This document shows positions 53,238-61,806 of a stretch of DNA of 64,000 nt, one piece after another. Positions within the stretch are counted from its first letter, which is position 1. Each line of letters opens with the position of its first letter. The stretch is from assembly GCA_934660915.1 (NCBI GenBank), contig CAKUIF010000001.1, positions 186,001 to 250,000 on the forward strand, given 5' to 3'. The DNA comes from an uncultured Olsenella sp. (GTDB lineage Bacteria > Actinomycetota > Coriobacteriia > Coriobacteriales > Atopobiaceae). The notes beneath the pieces were generated by a model. That model had not been told where the DNA came from. It saw nothing but the letters and a program-made list of their open reading frames with translations, and made no database searches. Position numbers and translations under genes: made by a program.

Positions 53238-54145
53238 TTGGGGTCCCTCGCGTCGCCTATCTTCAGGTTCTCGAACCGGCCGGCTATGAAATCGTCGGTG
53301 TAGTTCGTGTCCACCCACCGCTCGAAGGCGTTCGCGGGCGGCACGCCGAGGTCGCGCGCGGTCTTTCGGTTGAAGCACACGAGCGTCATGCCGATGTCCG
53401 CCACCAGGTACACCGCCACCAGCGTCACAAAGAGAACCTGCCGGCGCGAGGTGGGCATACCGATCTGGTAGAGCAGCTTGGGCATGATGACCCGCGTCCA
53501 CACGATGCCGAGCAAACCCCAGAAAAAGAGGAACCGCCACGCCACCCACTGCGTGATGTGGTCCGGCAGGTGCAGGTACGTCCACGACTCGGCGTTGAAG
53601 AGCACTTCCATGGCCCAGCCGGTGACCTGCTCGAGGCCGCCGCCGATTGCCGCGGAGATGAGGAAAATCTGCCACGTCTTTGCCCCGTGTCGGCGCATCT
53701 GGAAGCACAGCACAGTAAGAAGGACCGCGCCCGTGCCGTACAACGGGCTGAAGGGCCCCCACACCAGGCCGACGCGGTTCTCGGTGAGGCCTGCGGTCAC
53801 GAGCATCCAGATCTCCTCGAGCAAAAGCCCCGCCATGCAGCCGACGAAGAAGATGATGATGACCTGGTACCAACTGAGATTCATGTTGTCGAGATACTCG
53901 TCGACGGCATCGTTGGTGGCCTGCCAGCGGGCGAACACGCGGGCCAGGCCACGCTTCCGGCTCGCGCGCGCCATCTCGCGCTCGAGCGCGTCGTCGGACT
54001 CGACCATCGCGCGCACGGCGGGCTCGAGGCTCTCCTCGTCAATGCTTTGGCCGCGCTGCAGCCACTCGGAGAAGTAGACGATCACTCGCACGAAGCCGCG
54101 CACGATCTCGATGAAAAAGACAAGCAGCAGAAGGGTATAGAGCAT
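53234..54145 (-). CDS. Putative ABC-transporter type IV membrane protein (CmpB-like)
   Basis: A 303-residue membrane protein. After one helix at the N-terminus and an acidic helical stretch comes the family core WYQVIIIFFVGCMAGLLLEE then GLVWGPFSPLYGTGAVLLTV and GGGLEQVTGWAMEVLF, as in the PF06541 group. These proteins are named for weak similarity to transporters and have no proven role. It is first in an operon with the cysteine desulfurase and mnmA, overlapping the next gene by four bases (GTGA). Confidence 0.78.
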   Translation of the reverse strand: MLYTLLLLVFFIEIVRGFVRVIVYFSEWLQRGQSIDEESLEPAVRAMVESDDALEREMARASRKRGLARVFARWQATNDAVDEYLDNMNLSWYQVIIIFFVGCMAGLLLEEIWMLVTAGLTENRVGLVWGPFSPLYGTGAVLLTVLCFQMRRHGAKTWQIFLISAAIGGGLEQVTGWAMEVLFNAESWTYLHLPDHITQWVAWRFLFFWGLLGIVWTRVIMPKLLYQIGMPTSRRQVLFVTLVAVYLVADIGMTLVCFNRKTARDLGVPPANAFERWVDTNYTDDFIAGRFENLKIGDARDPK

Positions 54146-54210
54146 AGGCTCGGCTCCAACCGACGCGTTTTGCGGACATGCCTATGGTAGCGCAGGCAGC
54201 GCCGTGGCAC

Positions 54211-54236
54211 GAAAAAGGGCACCCCGAAGGGTGCCC
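54211..54236 (-). terminator. Terminator after tRNA-Cys
   Basis: On the minus strand GGGCACCC-TTCG-GGGTGCCC is followed by TTTTTC, ten bases past the tRNA 3' end. Confidence 0.9.
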
Positions 54237-54245
54237 GTCATTTCC

Positions 54246-54319
54246 TGGAGGCGAAGCCCGGATTCGAACCGGGGGTGAGGGCTTTGCAGGCCCCTGCCTT
54301 ACCACTTGGCCACTTCGCC
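54246..54319 (-). tRNA. tRNA-Cys (GCA)
   Basis: A 74-base tRNA on the minus strand: acceptor GGCGAAG pairs with CTTCGCC, the T-loop is GTTCGAATC, the anticodon loop CTGCAAA carries GCA, and the CCA end is encoded (54246-54248). Confidence 0.95.
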
Positions 54320-54358
54320 ATATGAAAGAGGCCGGAGTGACCGGCCTCGGTGCTCACA

Positions 54359-54434
54359 TGGAGCGGGCTACGGGGTTCGAACCCGCGACCTCCACCTTGG
54401 CAAGGTGGCGCGCTACCAACTGCGCTAAGCCCGC
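54359..54434 (-). tRNA. tRNA-Gly (GCC), first copy
   Basis: A 76-base tRNA: acceptor GCGGGCT pairs with AGCCCGC, anticodon stem CCACC/GGTGG with loop TTGCCAA gives GCC, T-loop GTTCGAACC, encoded CCA. It is identical to the copy at 54888. Confidence 0.95.
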
Positions 54435-54847
54435 AAGCGCAAGGGATAATATACGGGAAGCTTCAGCCTTGCGCAAGCCCAAATTTCAAATTCGTTGGAA
54501 AAAAATTTGGGGAGCTGAGCTTCACACGGAACGGAGCACGGCCGATCTGCACGAAATTGCAGCTTGGGGCCTATATCTATCCGCATCACAGTGTTCACGC
54601 TTGACGTCGAGCCCACATCCCACCCTTCCGCAGTGTCCATGCTTGGAGCAGAGCCCATCTCTCCCCGTCCCGCAGTGTTCCAGAGCACTGCGACGGATAC
54701 CAATGTGGGCTCCGGGCAACTTCTCAACACTATACCGCGGGGAGATGTGGGCTCCAGCAGAGCGGGAAACACTGCGGCTTCGGTAAACCTGGGCTCGCGG
54801 CGATCGCCCGCCCTTGGCAAGAAGCGCGCACACGCCCATGCGCAATT
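54435..54847. repeat. AGTGT...GAGCCCACATC repeat array between the two tRNA-Gly genes
   Basis: A gap of about 450 bp without genes. From about 54585 to 54785 it holds a unit of roughly 42-50 bp with blocks CAGTGTTC and GAGCCCACATC: two units in direct orientation (near 54590 and 54636), then inverted partial units (ATGTGGGCTCC near 54702 and 54745, AACACTGCGG near 54769). The left part (54440-54580) is AT-rich and shows no feature. Confidence 0.72.
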
Positions 54848-54877
54848 AAAAAAGCGGTCGACCCGAAGGTCGACCGC
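54848..54877 (-). terminator. Terminator after the second tRNA-Gly
   Basis: On the minus strand GCGGTCGACC-TTCG-GGTCGACCGC is followed by TTTTTT. Confidence 0.92.
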
Positions 54878-54887
54878 CTGCAATTCA

Positions 54888-54963
54888 TGGAGCGGGCTAC
54901 GGGGTTCGAACCCGCGACCTCCACCTTGGCAAGGTGGCGCGCTACCAACTGCGCTAAGCCCGC
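54888..54963 (-). tRNA. tRNA-Gly (GCC), second copy
   Basis: Identical in sequence to the copy at 54359 over all 76 bases, including the encoded CCA. The array in between and the presence of a terminator here suggest a duplication that inserted or trapped the repeats. Confidence 0.95.
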
Positions 54964-55143
54964 GTGACGCAAGAAGAAACTATACACGACCATCCAAAGG
55001 CGCGCAAGAACTTTTTTTCGACTTTCTTTGACGAGGGCGCAATACGACAATGAGCACACGTTGCCGCCTTTCCTACGAGTAGGATAGCGGCACCGGCATG
55101 TGAGCCAACCGCTCGTCAATCGCCATGCTTTGGAGGCCGCACA

Positions 55144-57069
55144 TTGAGCACGGGAGCCACTCAAGAGTCTGATCGTACAGCGCTTTTGCTGCGGCAAGCT
55201 CCATTGTTGCTCGCCATGTGCTTTCCCCTTGTGCCTCACCATTACGCATTCGTCGAGTTCTCCGTTCACGTCATGTGCGCGCCTTTGGCCTTCTCTCCGA
55301 TTGCCGTCGCTTTTGCCTTTGCGCTTGTATCCAGCCCAAGAGTCCGGCATTCCGGCTTCCTTAGGCTCAGCTCCAAGTTTCTTCTTGCCTCTGCCCTGAT
55401 TCTCATAGGATGCGACATCGCCTATGCTGCCTGGAGGCTCGGCTATGACATCCAGATACCGATAGCATTCCTGCAGCCCATAGACGTCTTTGCTCAATCG
55501 TTTCTCTTAACATCGAGCGCCTTCATGTCCGCATGCAGAGCAATCGAAAACGACCTTCCTCGCGATTCAAACCAGAACACAAATGCCGCGACCTTCGCGT
55601 TCGCGCTTGGCGCCCTTCTTCCCCGAGTGCTCGGCTTGCTCAGTTATGCATTTCAAGGCTCAATTCCCGGGCAAATCGCCGTGTGTCTCGTCTCCGGGGC
55701 GACCGGATACTGCCTGCTCAATAGATTCAATCGATGCGCCAGCAATTCCGACCCCTTAATCACGGCGCCCCGCTCCGCTTTGCTCGGGCTCTTGTTCTCT
55801 TCCGCATTCGACGAGCTCATGCTGACCGCCCTGTGCAGCGCGCAGGTCAATCTCGACTCTCAAAGCGCCGTCGCGCTCAGAGGCGCTGCGCTCGGCTACG
55901 CCATAGCCTTCGCCGCTTATATCCTCATCGCTTTGCTTATAAGTCTCATTCTTTGGCTACTCCTGCGCGCTCGGCCGCGGGATGGCGGAGGCGTTTCGAG
56001 CGAGACCTCGGCACCAACTCATAATCTCGAATCACTCAGCGAGCGCCAACGGCAGGTTTTGACCATGGCCTCCAGTGGCCTGTCCGATGCTGAAATCGCC
56101 CAGTCTCTTGGCCTGACGCCCGGCACCGTAAGCAACCATAAACGTCGAGGCCTCGAACGACTCGGTCTTTCCGGAGTCGCCGATCTCCGCGAGAACGACC
56201 GCGCCCAGGACGCGCAGGCCGTTGCCGAGCTTCCGCCGCGGCGCCCCGTCGCCAAGGTGATCCTCGGGATCGGCATCGCAGCGCTTATCTGCATTGCGCC
56301 CTTTATCCCCCTCGCTCCCGACATCGCATATTGCCTCGCTCTTTTCCTTGGCCTCATTACGTGCCTTGCCTCAATGATCCTGCCTCAATCGCAATCGCGC
56401 GGGTTCACGGATCGGCAGAACAAAGAAGTTCAGGAGCTGCAGTCAAACGTTTGCGCTTTCTCCTTTGTCCTCGGCATAGGGATTGCCCTGTGCTGGTCCT
56501 TCTCTAGCACTGTCACCGCCATTGCGGTCTGCGCATCGCTTTTTCTCATGGTCGGCGGAGGTTTTTCTGGTCGGATCGCGACCAAGGGCACCCCGAGCCC
56601 CCATAGCAGCGGCCTCCGAATCGCGGACGATACGACCCTTTCCACGGCCCTTGCGTTTATGGCGGCGGGGTTGATTCTCGCCGCGCACGCATCTCAGCTT
56701 CTCGGCATGCTGCCCGCTACAGCGTCACGCTGCCATCTCGTAACCCAACTATGCGTTGCCATCACGGCCGTGAGGCTAACCGGAATTCTGATACGCCTCG
56801 GTCGAGTCAACGCCGCCAGCGAAGCGCCCGTGGACGTCTCGACGCATACAAAGGTCTTCCTTAGATCAAAGGGCGTCGGAGACCTGGAGGCCGAGGTTCT
56901 CACGCTCTCGGCACAGGGCTACACAAGACCTCAGATCTGCGACCTGCTTCACATCGCCGCGGGCACCGTGAACAGCTGTCGAGCCTCCGCCTACAAGAAA
57001 CTCGGCATCCACAGCAAGGGCGAGCTCCTCGAATTGCTTGCGGAAACCGCAGATAAAGACTGTCGTTAA
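55144..57069 (+). CDS. Membrane-bound LuxR regulator with two HTH domains
   Basis: A 641-residue protein made of two similar halves. Each has a bundle of hydrophobic helices followed by a LuxR-type HTH. The first HTH is at about 298-350 (LSERQRQVLTMASSGLSDAE... IAQSLGLTPGTVSNHKRRG), the second at about 575-635 (DLEAEVLTLSAQGYTRPQIC, DLLHIAAGTVNSCRASAYKK). About ten helices precede the first and six or so precede the second. Membrane LuxR proteins of this kind are common in Coriobacteriia, where they usually carry one HTH. The start is a TTG after GGAGG. It probably controls the ABC operon that follows. Confidence 0.82.
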   Translation: MSTGATQESDRTALLLRQAPLLLAMCFPLVPHHYAFVEFSVHVMCAPLAFSPIAVAFAFALVSSPRVRHSGFLRLSSKFLLASALILIGCDIAYAAWRLGYDIQIPIAFLQPIDVFAQSFLLTSSAFMSACRAIENDLPRDSNQNTNAATFAFALGALLPRVLGLLSYAFQGSIPGQIAVCLVSGATGYCLLNRFNRCASNSDPLITAPRSALLGLLFSSAFDELMLTALCSAQVNLDSQSAVALRGAALGYAIAFAAYILIALLISLILWLLLRARPRDGGGVSSETSAPTHNLESLSERQRQVLTMASSGLSDAEIAQSLGLTPGTVSNHKRRGLERLGLSGVADLRENDRAQDAQAVAELPPRRPVAKVILGIGIAALICIAPFIPLAPDIAYCLALFLGLITCLASMILPQSQSRGFTDRQNKEVQELQSNVCAFSFVLGIGIALCWSFSSTVTAIAVCASLFLMVGGGFSGRIATKGTPSPHSSGLRIADDTTLSTALAFMAAGLILAAHASQLLGMLPATASRCHLVTQLCVAITAVRLTGILIRLGRVNAASEAPVDVSTHTKVFLRSKGVGDLEAEVLTLSAQGYTRPQICDLLHIAAGTVNSCRASAYKKLGIHSKGELLELLAETADKDCR

Positions 57070-57168
57070 AACCGCATATCCCCTCGACACCAAACGTCGC
57101 GGCCTCCATAGATAGACTCCTTCTCGATCGTTTGCGCCCAATTGGAGCCCCGAGAGAACGGAGGCGCG

Positions 57169-57813
57169 ATGCTGGTCGAAATGAGGGATTACACGAAGAC
57201 GCTCCAGGGCGTCACCGTGCTGGACAAGGTAAATCTCGCATTGGAAAGCGGGAAGATCTACGGCGTCAAGGGAAAGAACGGCTCGGGCAAAACGATGCTT
57301 TTGCGAGCATTGGCCGGCCTGATCTATCCGACGGCCGGCTCCCTTCTTATCGATGGCAAGCCGCTCGAAAAAGGCCATTTTCCTCCGAGCGTCGGTGTGC
57401 TCATCGAGACCCCTTCATTTGTGCCGAACAGAACCGGGCTATCGAACCTCCTGGAGATCTCCGAGATCAAGGGCTTGATATCGGACCAAACGGTGGCCCG
57501 TGCGCTTCAAGCCGTCGGCCTCGACCCCAAAGACCGCAGGCCGGTCAGAAAGTACTCGCTGGGAATGCGCCAGCGACTTGGAATAGCCTGTGCGATCATG
57601 GAGCGGCCCTCGCTTCTGCTTCTGGACGAGCCGGTGAACGCCCTCGATCCTGCCGGCGTCGAGATGGCATGCAGGCTCTTTGCCGACGCAAGGCGCCACG
57701 ACGCGATCGTCGTCATAGCCTGTCACGACTCGGAGGAGCTCGAGGAGCTCTTCGACGAGCGCATCGACCTTTCAGACGGCAGAATTGTCGGGAGGCGAAG
57801 CCCCCATGAATAG
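57169..57813 (+). CDS. ABC transporter ATP-binding protein
   Basis: A 214-residue ATPase: Walker A GKNGSGKT, Q-loop region ETPSFVPN, signature YSLGMRQRLGIA, Walker B LLLLDEPVNALDP and a His switch in ACHDSEE. The signature YSLGM is typical of bacitracin/lantibiotic self-protection and ABC-2-like exporters rather than importers. I use the ATG at 57169 after GGAGG. The next gene overlaps its end by eight bases. It is the first gene of a five-gene operon. Confidence 0.88.
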   Translation: MLVEMRDYTKTLQGVTVLDKVNLALESGKIYGVKGKNGSGKTMLLRALAGLIYPTAGSLLIDGKPLEKGHFPPSVGVLIETPSFVPNRTGLSNLLEISEIKGLISDQTVARALQAVGLDPKDRRPVRKYSLGMRQRLGIACAIMERPSLLLLDEPVNALDPAGVEMACRLFADARRHDAIVVIACHDSEELEELFDERIDLSDGRIVGRRSPHE

Positions 57814-58390
57814 GCGCAAGAAGAAAACTAGGGCAGTCCTTGCTGCACTTCTTGCGGCCCTGACAGCCTTCCTCTACGTCCACCGTTTCAAAGAAGTGAA
57901 CGCCGGAATCAATTACTCAGTCAAGAATGCCCAAGTCGGAGAGCCCGTCCAAGCCAATCTAAGCGGCGCATCCACCGGCTCGCTTTCAACTATTACGGTC
58001 GTAAGCGCTCGCGAACTCACGCCAGACGAGCTCGCCGAACTCTCGGCCCGGCCTTCCCTCGAAGGCTATCTGGGCAATGACGCCCATATCGTGCTCGTCT
58101 TCATCGCCACCGATGATAACGAGGCGAGCACGGCGGCGGCAACGACCGGCGTCTATCTCCAATCCGGGGTCACCTCCTGGCAATGCGACCCGATGATCGG
58201 CATCGAGCTGGCGGAAGATCCGCTGTCCACGATTGAGTCCGACGGAGCCGTCATCACTCTGGCGTATTTGGTCTCTCCCGCCCGATCCGGCGGGCAGGCC
58301 TGGGTTGGCCTGAACAACAAGGGCTTCTCTTTGGTCACCTCTACGTGGCCTCAACGGGTGTCCGTCGAGCTTGGGAGGATTGAACCGTGA
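57806..58390 (+). CDS. Membrane-anchored extracellular protein of the ABC operon
   Basis: A 194-residue protein with a basic N-terminus, one hydrophobic helix (about 9-25, TRAVLAALLAALTAFLY) that can be an uncleaved signal anchor, and an outside domain of about 165 residues with a beta-rich pattern (IVLVFIATDDNEAST, VITLAYLVSPA). No family was recognised. The position between ATPase and permeases suggests an accessory subunit. GGGAGG precedes the ATG. Confidence 0.7.
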   Translation: MNRRKKKTRAVLAALLAALTAFLYVHRFKEVNAGINYSVKNAQVGEPVQANLSGASTGSLSTITVVSARELTPDELAELSARPSLEGYLGNDAHIVLVFIATDDNEASTAAATTGVYLQSGVTSWQCDPMIGIELAEDPLSTIESDGAVITLAYLVSPARSGGQAWVGLNNKGFSLVTSTWPQRVSVELGRIEP

Positions 58391-59208
58391 TCATTTACGA
58401 GCTGAGGCGCGCTTTTACCGGATATGGGTTCAGGATTGCCCTTTTTGCCGCGCTCTGCCTTTCGGCGCTACAGATTTGCTTCGTACCGCTGCAGTACTGC
58501 ATCGGTGATGCATGGGGCCCATGGAGGTCAGGCGCATACGGCATGCCACCGTCAGTCTGGGCCTCCTGGATAGGCGGCACCCCGCAGTCCGTCTGGTCGG
58601 TTCTTTTCTATTACCTCGTGCCGCTCCTCTGCTGTGCCCCGTTCGCCTCTTCAGCCTGCACAGACCTCAACGGAGGTTTGGCCCCCGTGCTCGCCTCGCG
58701 TTCGAGCGCACGCGAGTACGTGTTCTCCAAGATGCTGGCAAGCTGCGCCTCCGGGGTGTTCCTTTTTGTGGTCCCCCAGGTCTTAAACCTGCTTGCCACC
58801 ATGCTGCTCGTGCCCTTGATTCCCCCAGACCCCGTTACGTTGCTGTTCCCCATCACCTACCGGGCCGCCGCAGCCGAGCTGTACTATTCCTCTCCCCTGT
58901 TCTACACGCTGCTCTTCTTGGCAGTCGGATCCGCTTTCGTCTGTCTCCTGAACTGTGTTTGCATCGCCTGCTCGAGTCGGTTGCGGTCCCGTCTGCTCAT
59001 CTCGTTTTTGCCGTTTTTGGGGTGCATGCTGCTGAATTTCCTCCTAGACACGATTGGCCTAGCCCGCTACTCCCCCGAAAATATCCTGAGCCCTTACCAG
59101 CAATACCCGGGAATGAACGTCGGCCTTGTGTTCGCGCTTCTCGCTCTTTTGCTTGCCGTGGTTGTGGGGTACGCGGCAATCAAATCGCAAAGGGCTGATG
59201 TCTTGTGA
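58387..59208 (+). CDS. ABC-2-like permease of the operon, first
   Basis: A 273-residue membrane protein with about six helices. The N-terminus MIIYELRRAF is typical of ABC-2/ABC-export permeases, followed by a large first outside loop with paired Trp (WGPWRSG, VWASWIGG). The segment LASRSSAREYVFSKMLA is the cytosolic coupling loop. The start is a GTG overlapping the previous stop by four bases. Confidence 0.78.
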   Translation: MIIYELRRAFTGYGFRIALFAALCLSALQICFVPLQYCIGDAWGPWRSGAYGMPPSVWASWIGGTPQSVWSVLFYYLVPLLCCAPFASSACTDLNGGLAPVLASRSSAREYVFSKMLASCASGVFLFVVPQVLNLLATMLLVPLIPPDPVTLLFPITYRAAAAELYYSSPLFYTLLFLAVGSAFVCLLNCVCIACSSRLRSRLLISFLPFLGCMLLNFLLDTIGLARYSPENILSPYQQYPGMNVGLVFALLALLLAVVVGYAAIKSQRADVL

Positions 59209-60035
59209 GGTCGCATGGCAAGAGGCGCCGACCTCGGATATCGAGGGCCTTGGCGCTGGCCCGCCACTTTGCGCGGCCCGGGCGCATGGCCTCGCGCGGG
59301 TTCATGATCGCGTTCGCCGTCTTCGACTCTGCGGCAATCGCGCTGTCATCGAATGCGCACGGTTATTCCTCGGCTTCTCCGCTCGATGCTATTTTGCTCC
59401 TGTTCTACGGCGAGCCCGAGCACGCGCCGTCCTCACGCTTTTATTTGACCATCCCCATAACATGGCTCATGGGTCAGGCCCTCTTCTTTGCTTTTATCGC
59501 TTGCGCGCTCTTTTGGGCCACCGGCGGCCGAGGAAAGCAATACCTGCTGCGGGCCGGGTCCTCAAGGACATGGTGGTCCTCCCTATACCTAGCCGTGTTG
59601 GCGATGACGCTTGCGCGCTTCCTCATATCCCTAGCGGTTTGCGCGGCCTTCCCAGCCGTTTCACATTTGCTCAGTATCGAGCCGGGCACAGGCGAGCTCT
59701 CCCCTGTTTGCTCATTAGGATTCTCGGCCCAAGTCGCGCTGCATATGGCCCTCTCGGTCTTGCTGCCGCAAATCCTGCTTGCCCAGCTCTTGGCTTTCTT
59801 GTCCCTTTATATGGGAGCGTTCTGGTCGTTCGCATGCGCCGCGGCGTTTTCCGCCCTCTCGGCGCTCGCGCCGGGCGCCTTGCTCTTTGGTGACTGGAGC
59901 ATGCTCGCCAGAAACGCGATTTGCCGTTCCGGAGGCCTGAGCCCAGTGGTCATCGAAGCGTTTTCCTTTCTTCTTTGCGCGTTGCTCTGGGCAATCGGCG
60001 CCCTCAAGGTGACGTCGCGCGTCGAGCTTATGTAG
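59205..60035 (+). CDS. ABC-2-like permease of the operon, second
   Basis: A 276-residue membrane protein with about six helices; the N-terminal 30 residues are strongly basic (MRSHGKRRRPRISRAL). The segment LLRAGSSRTWWSSLYLA resembles the coupling loop of its neighbour (LASRSSAREYVFSKML). The GTG start overlaps the stop of the preceding gene. Substrate unknown. Confidence 0.76.
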   Translation: MRSHGKRRRPRISRALALARHFARPGRMASRGFMIAFAVFDSAAIALSSNAHGYSSASPLDAILLLFYGEPEHAPSSRFYLTIPITWLMGQALFFAFIACALFWATGGRGKQYLLRAGSSRTWWSSLYLAVLAMTLARFLISLAVCAAFPAVSHLLSIEPGTGELSPVCSLGFSAQVALHMALSVLLPQILLAQLLAFLSLYMGAFWSFACAAAFSALSALAPGALLFGDWSMLARNAICRSGGLSPVVIEAFSFLLCALLWAIGALKVTSRVELM

Positions 60036-60061
60036 GAACCCGTCTCAACCATCGGAGCCGC

Positions 60062-60892
60062 ATGTTGTCTCACGAAAAGAAGCTATTAAGGTCTTGCCGC
60101 GCAAACCGAGGCCTGGTGTTATCCCTGCTGATTATCTCCGCAATCGTCGTTCGGTATAACCAGACGGGATTTGCGCTGTCTCTACCTGCGAGAAGCCGCC
60201 CGTCCCCCATTGACTTCCTGATCTTTGATATGGGGACGGATGGTCAGTTGAGCATCGCCTGGCTCCTTGCCCCGCTTTGTTCGATGGCACTTGTGTCTTT
60301 GGCGCTTGGCCCCGAGGCGCACGAGATGGCGCTTCTTGGCCATGGCTCGCTGCGAAGGCTATGGCTTTCCGAGCTGATCGACGCCATCTTGGCAGCCGCG
60401 CATGTATCGGTCGCCGTATTTCTCATTTCCTTGTTCTGCGGGTTTGCAGCGGCGGACGCTCACAGCGCCGGAGCCGCCAGCAGCGTCTTCGCAATGATGA
60501 CGGGGCAGGAAATAAACCCGAGCGCAAGTCAGGTATTTGTTGCGCTCGCTTGCTTGGCTCACTTGTTGTCGGTGACCTTCTTTGTAACGCTGATATATCT
60601 GGGCACAAGAAGAATTACCGTGAGCCGGCTGGGCTCATTCGCCTTAACCCTTGTGCTTCTGCTTCCGAGCGTCACGGATGGAAACTCGTTTGTAAGCGAC
60701 CTTTTGCGGAACCTCCCCGGCATCGCATTCGTCGAGAACCCCATCCATGCTTTCGTCACGTTCCAGAGCGTCGATTGGCAGCGATGGCTTGGCGGCGAGG
60801 CCCCGCATCTTTGGTTTTTGCCCCTGATGTCCCTGCTGTTAGCCGCAGTCGTGTACGGACTCTCAAATCGGCAAGAAGTGCCTTGGCGGTAA
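60062..60892 (+). CDS. ABC-2-like permease of the operon, third
   Basis: A 276-residue membrane protein of about six helices with the loop LLGHGSLRRLWLSELIDA in the same position as the coupling loops of the two preceding permeases. It is the last gene of the operon. GGAG lies eight bases before the ATG at 60062. Three permeases for one ATPase is unusual; two may form the channel while the third has a separate role. Confidence 0.75.
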   Translation: MLSHEKKLLRSCRANRGLVLSLLIISAIVVRYNQTGFALSLPARSRPSPIDFLIFDMGTDGQLSIAWLLAPLCSMALVSLALGPEAHEMALLGHGSLRRLWLSELIDAILAAAHVSVAVFLISLFCGFAAADAHSAGAASSVFAMMTGQEINPSASQVFVALACLAHLLSVTFFVTLIYLGTRRITVSRLGSFALTLVLLLPSVTDGNSFVSDLLRNLPGIAFVENPIHAFVTFQSVDWQRWLGGEAPHLWFLPLMSLLLAAVVYGLSNRQEVPWR

Positions 60893-60943
60893 GGACCGTC
60901 AAAAAGCTCTCGCCATCCGTACACCCAGCAAAGAAGCTCCGAT

Positions 60944-61741
60944 CTAGCCCGCCAAAGACGAGAGCCGCTCCGCGCCCGCAGGCTGTGCCGAGTACATCTT
61001 CACCAGCCGGACGACGGTGCCGGAACCCGAGGTCTTGGGGCCGATGGTCACCGAGTCGGCCAAAAGCCGCATGAGCTTGATCCCGCGCCCGCGCTCGGCG
61101 AACGAGTCTTCTCCGGCATCGGCGGCAGCCCCACCCTCGCCGGCGCAACCGCAGCCGCCCGGCAAGAAGCCCTCGCCGCAGTCTGCCACGTCGACCACGA
61201 CGCGGTCCGCGTACGCCGCGACCGTAACCAGCACTCCATCGGCGCAGGTGTGGTCCACGGCGTTGCCCACGGCCTCGCCCGACGCGAGGTTCATGTCAAA
61301 GAGGTCGCCGTCGGAGAGTGGCAGCTCGGCGATCATGCGCTGCAGGCGATTGCGTGCGCAGTCGAGCTTGTCTTTATCCACCCGAAACGTCGTTCGCCAC
61401 TCGGGCAGGGTGTTCGCGGGGAGCTCCGGCACCTCAGTAGAGTCGCCCGCGCGCGTGACAGGCACGAGGTCCGCCATCCGCATGACGACGAGCGCCCGGT
61501 ACACTCTGTCGGCCACGTTGGTGAGGGAAATGAGCCCGCCCACTTGGCGCATGCGGCGCATCTCGCGCAGGATCATCCCGAAGCCGGCCGAGTCGGCGTA
61601 GGAGGCGTTGGCCATGTTGAGCACGACGCGGCGGCAACCGGAGTCGATGAGCTCGTCGACGAGCTCGCGCACCTTGGGCGCCGACCTCACGTCGAGGTCG
61701 CCGTCCACGCTCACCTGCGCTATGTTCGTCTTCGTCGTCAT
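60944..61741 (-). CDS. STAS-HATPase fusion: anti-sigma antagonist joined to anti-sigma kinase
   Basis: A protein of about 265 residues. Residues 1-105 are a STAS domain (IAQVSVDGDLDVRSAPKVRE, then VVLNMANASYADSAGFGMIL with the phosphorylatable Ser) as in RsbV/SpoIIAA. Residues 125-260 are a GHKL ATPase as in RsbW: N-box EAVGNAVDH, G1 DCGEGF, G2 ERGRGIKLM. Antagonist and kinase are normally separate proteins. I start at MTTKTNIAQV (61741); a GTG at 61798, closer to the upstream gene, is possible. It is likely transcribed with the phosphatase gene upstream. Confidence 0.85.
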   Translation of the reverse strand: MTTKTNIAQVSVDGDLDVRSAPKVRELVDELIDSGCRRVVLNMANASYADSAGFGMILREMRRMRQVGGLISLTNVADRVYRALVVMRMADLVPVTRAGDSTEVPELPANTLPEWRTTFRVDKDKLDCARNRLQRMIAELPLSDGDLFDMNLASGEAVGNAVDHTCADGVLVTVAAYADRVVVDVADCGEGFLPGGCGCAGEGGAAADAGEDSFAERGRGIKLMRLLADSVTIGPKTSGSGTVVRLVKMYSAQPAGAERLSSLAG

Positions 61742-61806
61742 ATCCAGAGCATGCCCAGCAAGAAACCCCGCTAAACACGCAGTTTGCCCAGGGGGCACAA
61801 ATTGGC

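Noticed and set aside
54246..54963. Integrated genomic island at the tRNA cluster
   Set aside because: No integrase and no direct repeat of a tRNA 3' end was found, and the neighbouring genes look like ordinary chromosome. Only the spacer array remains unexplained.
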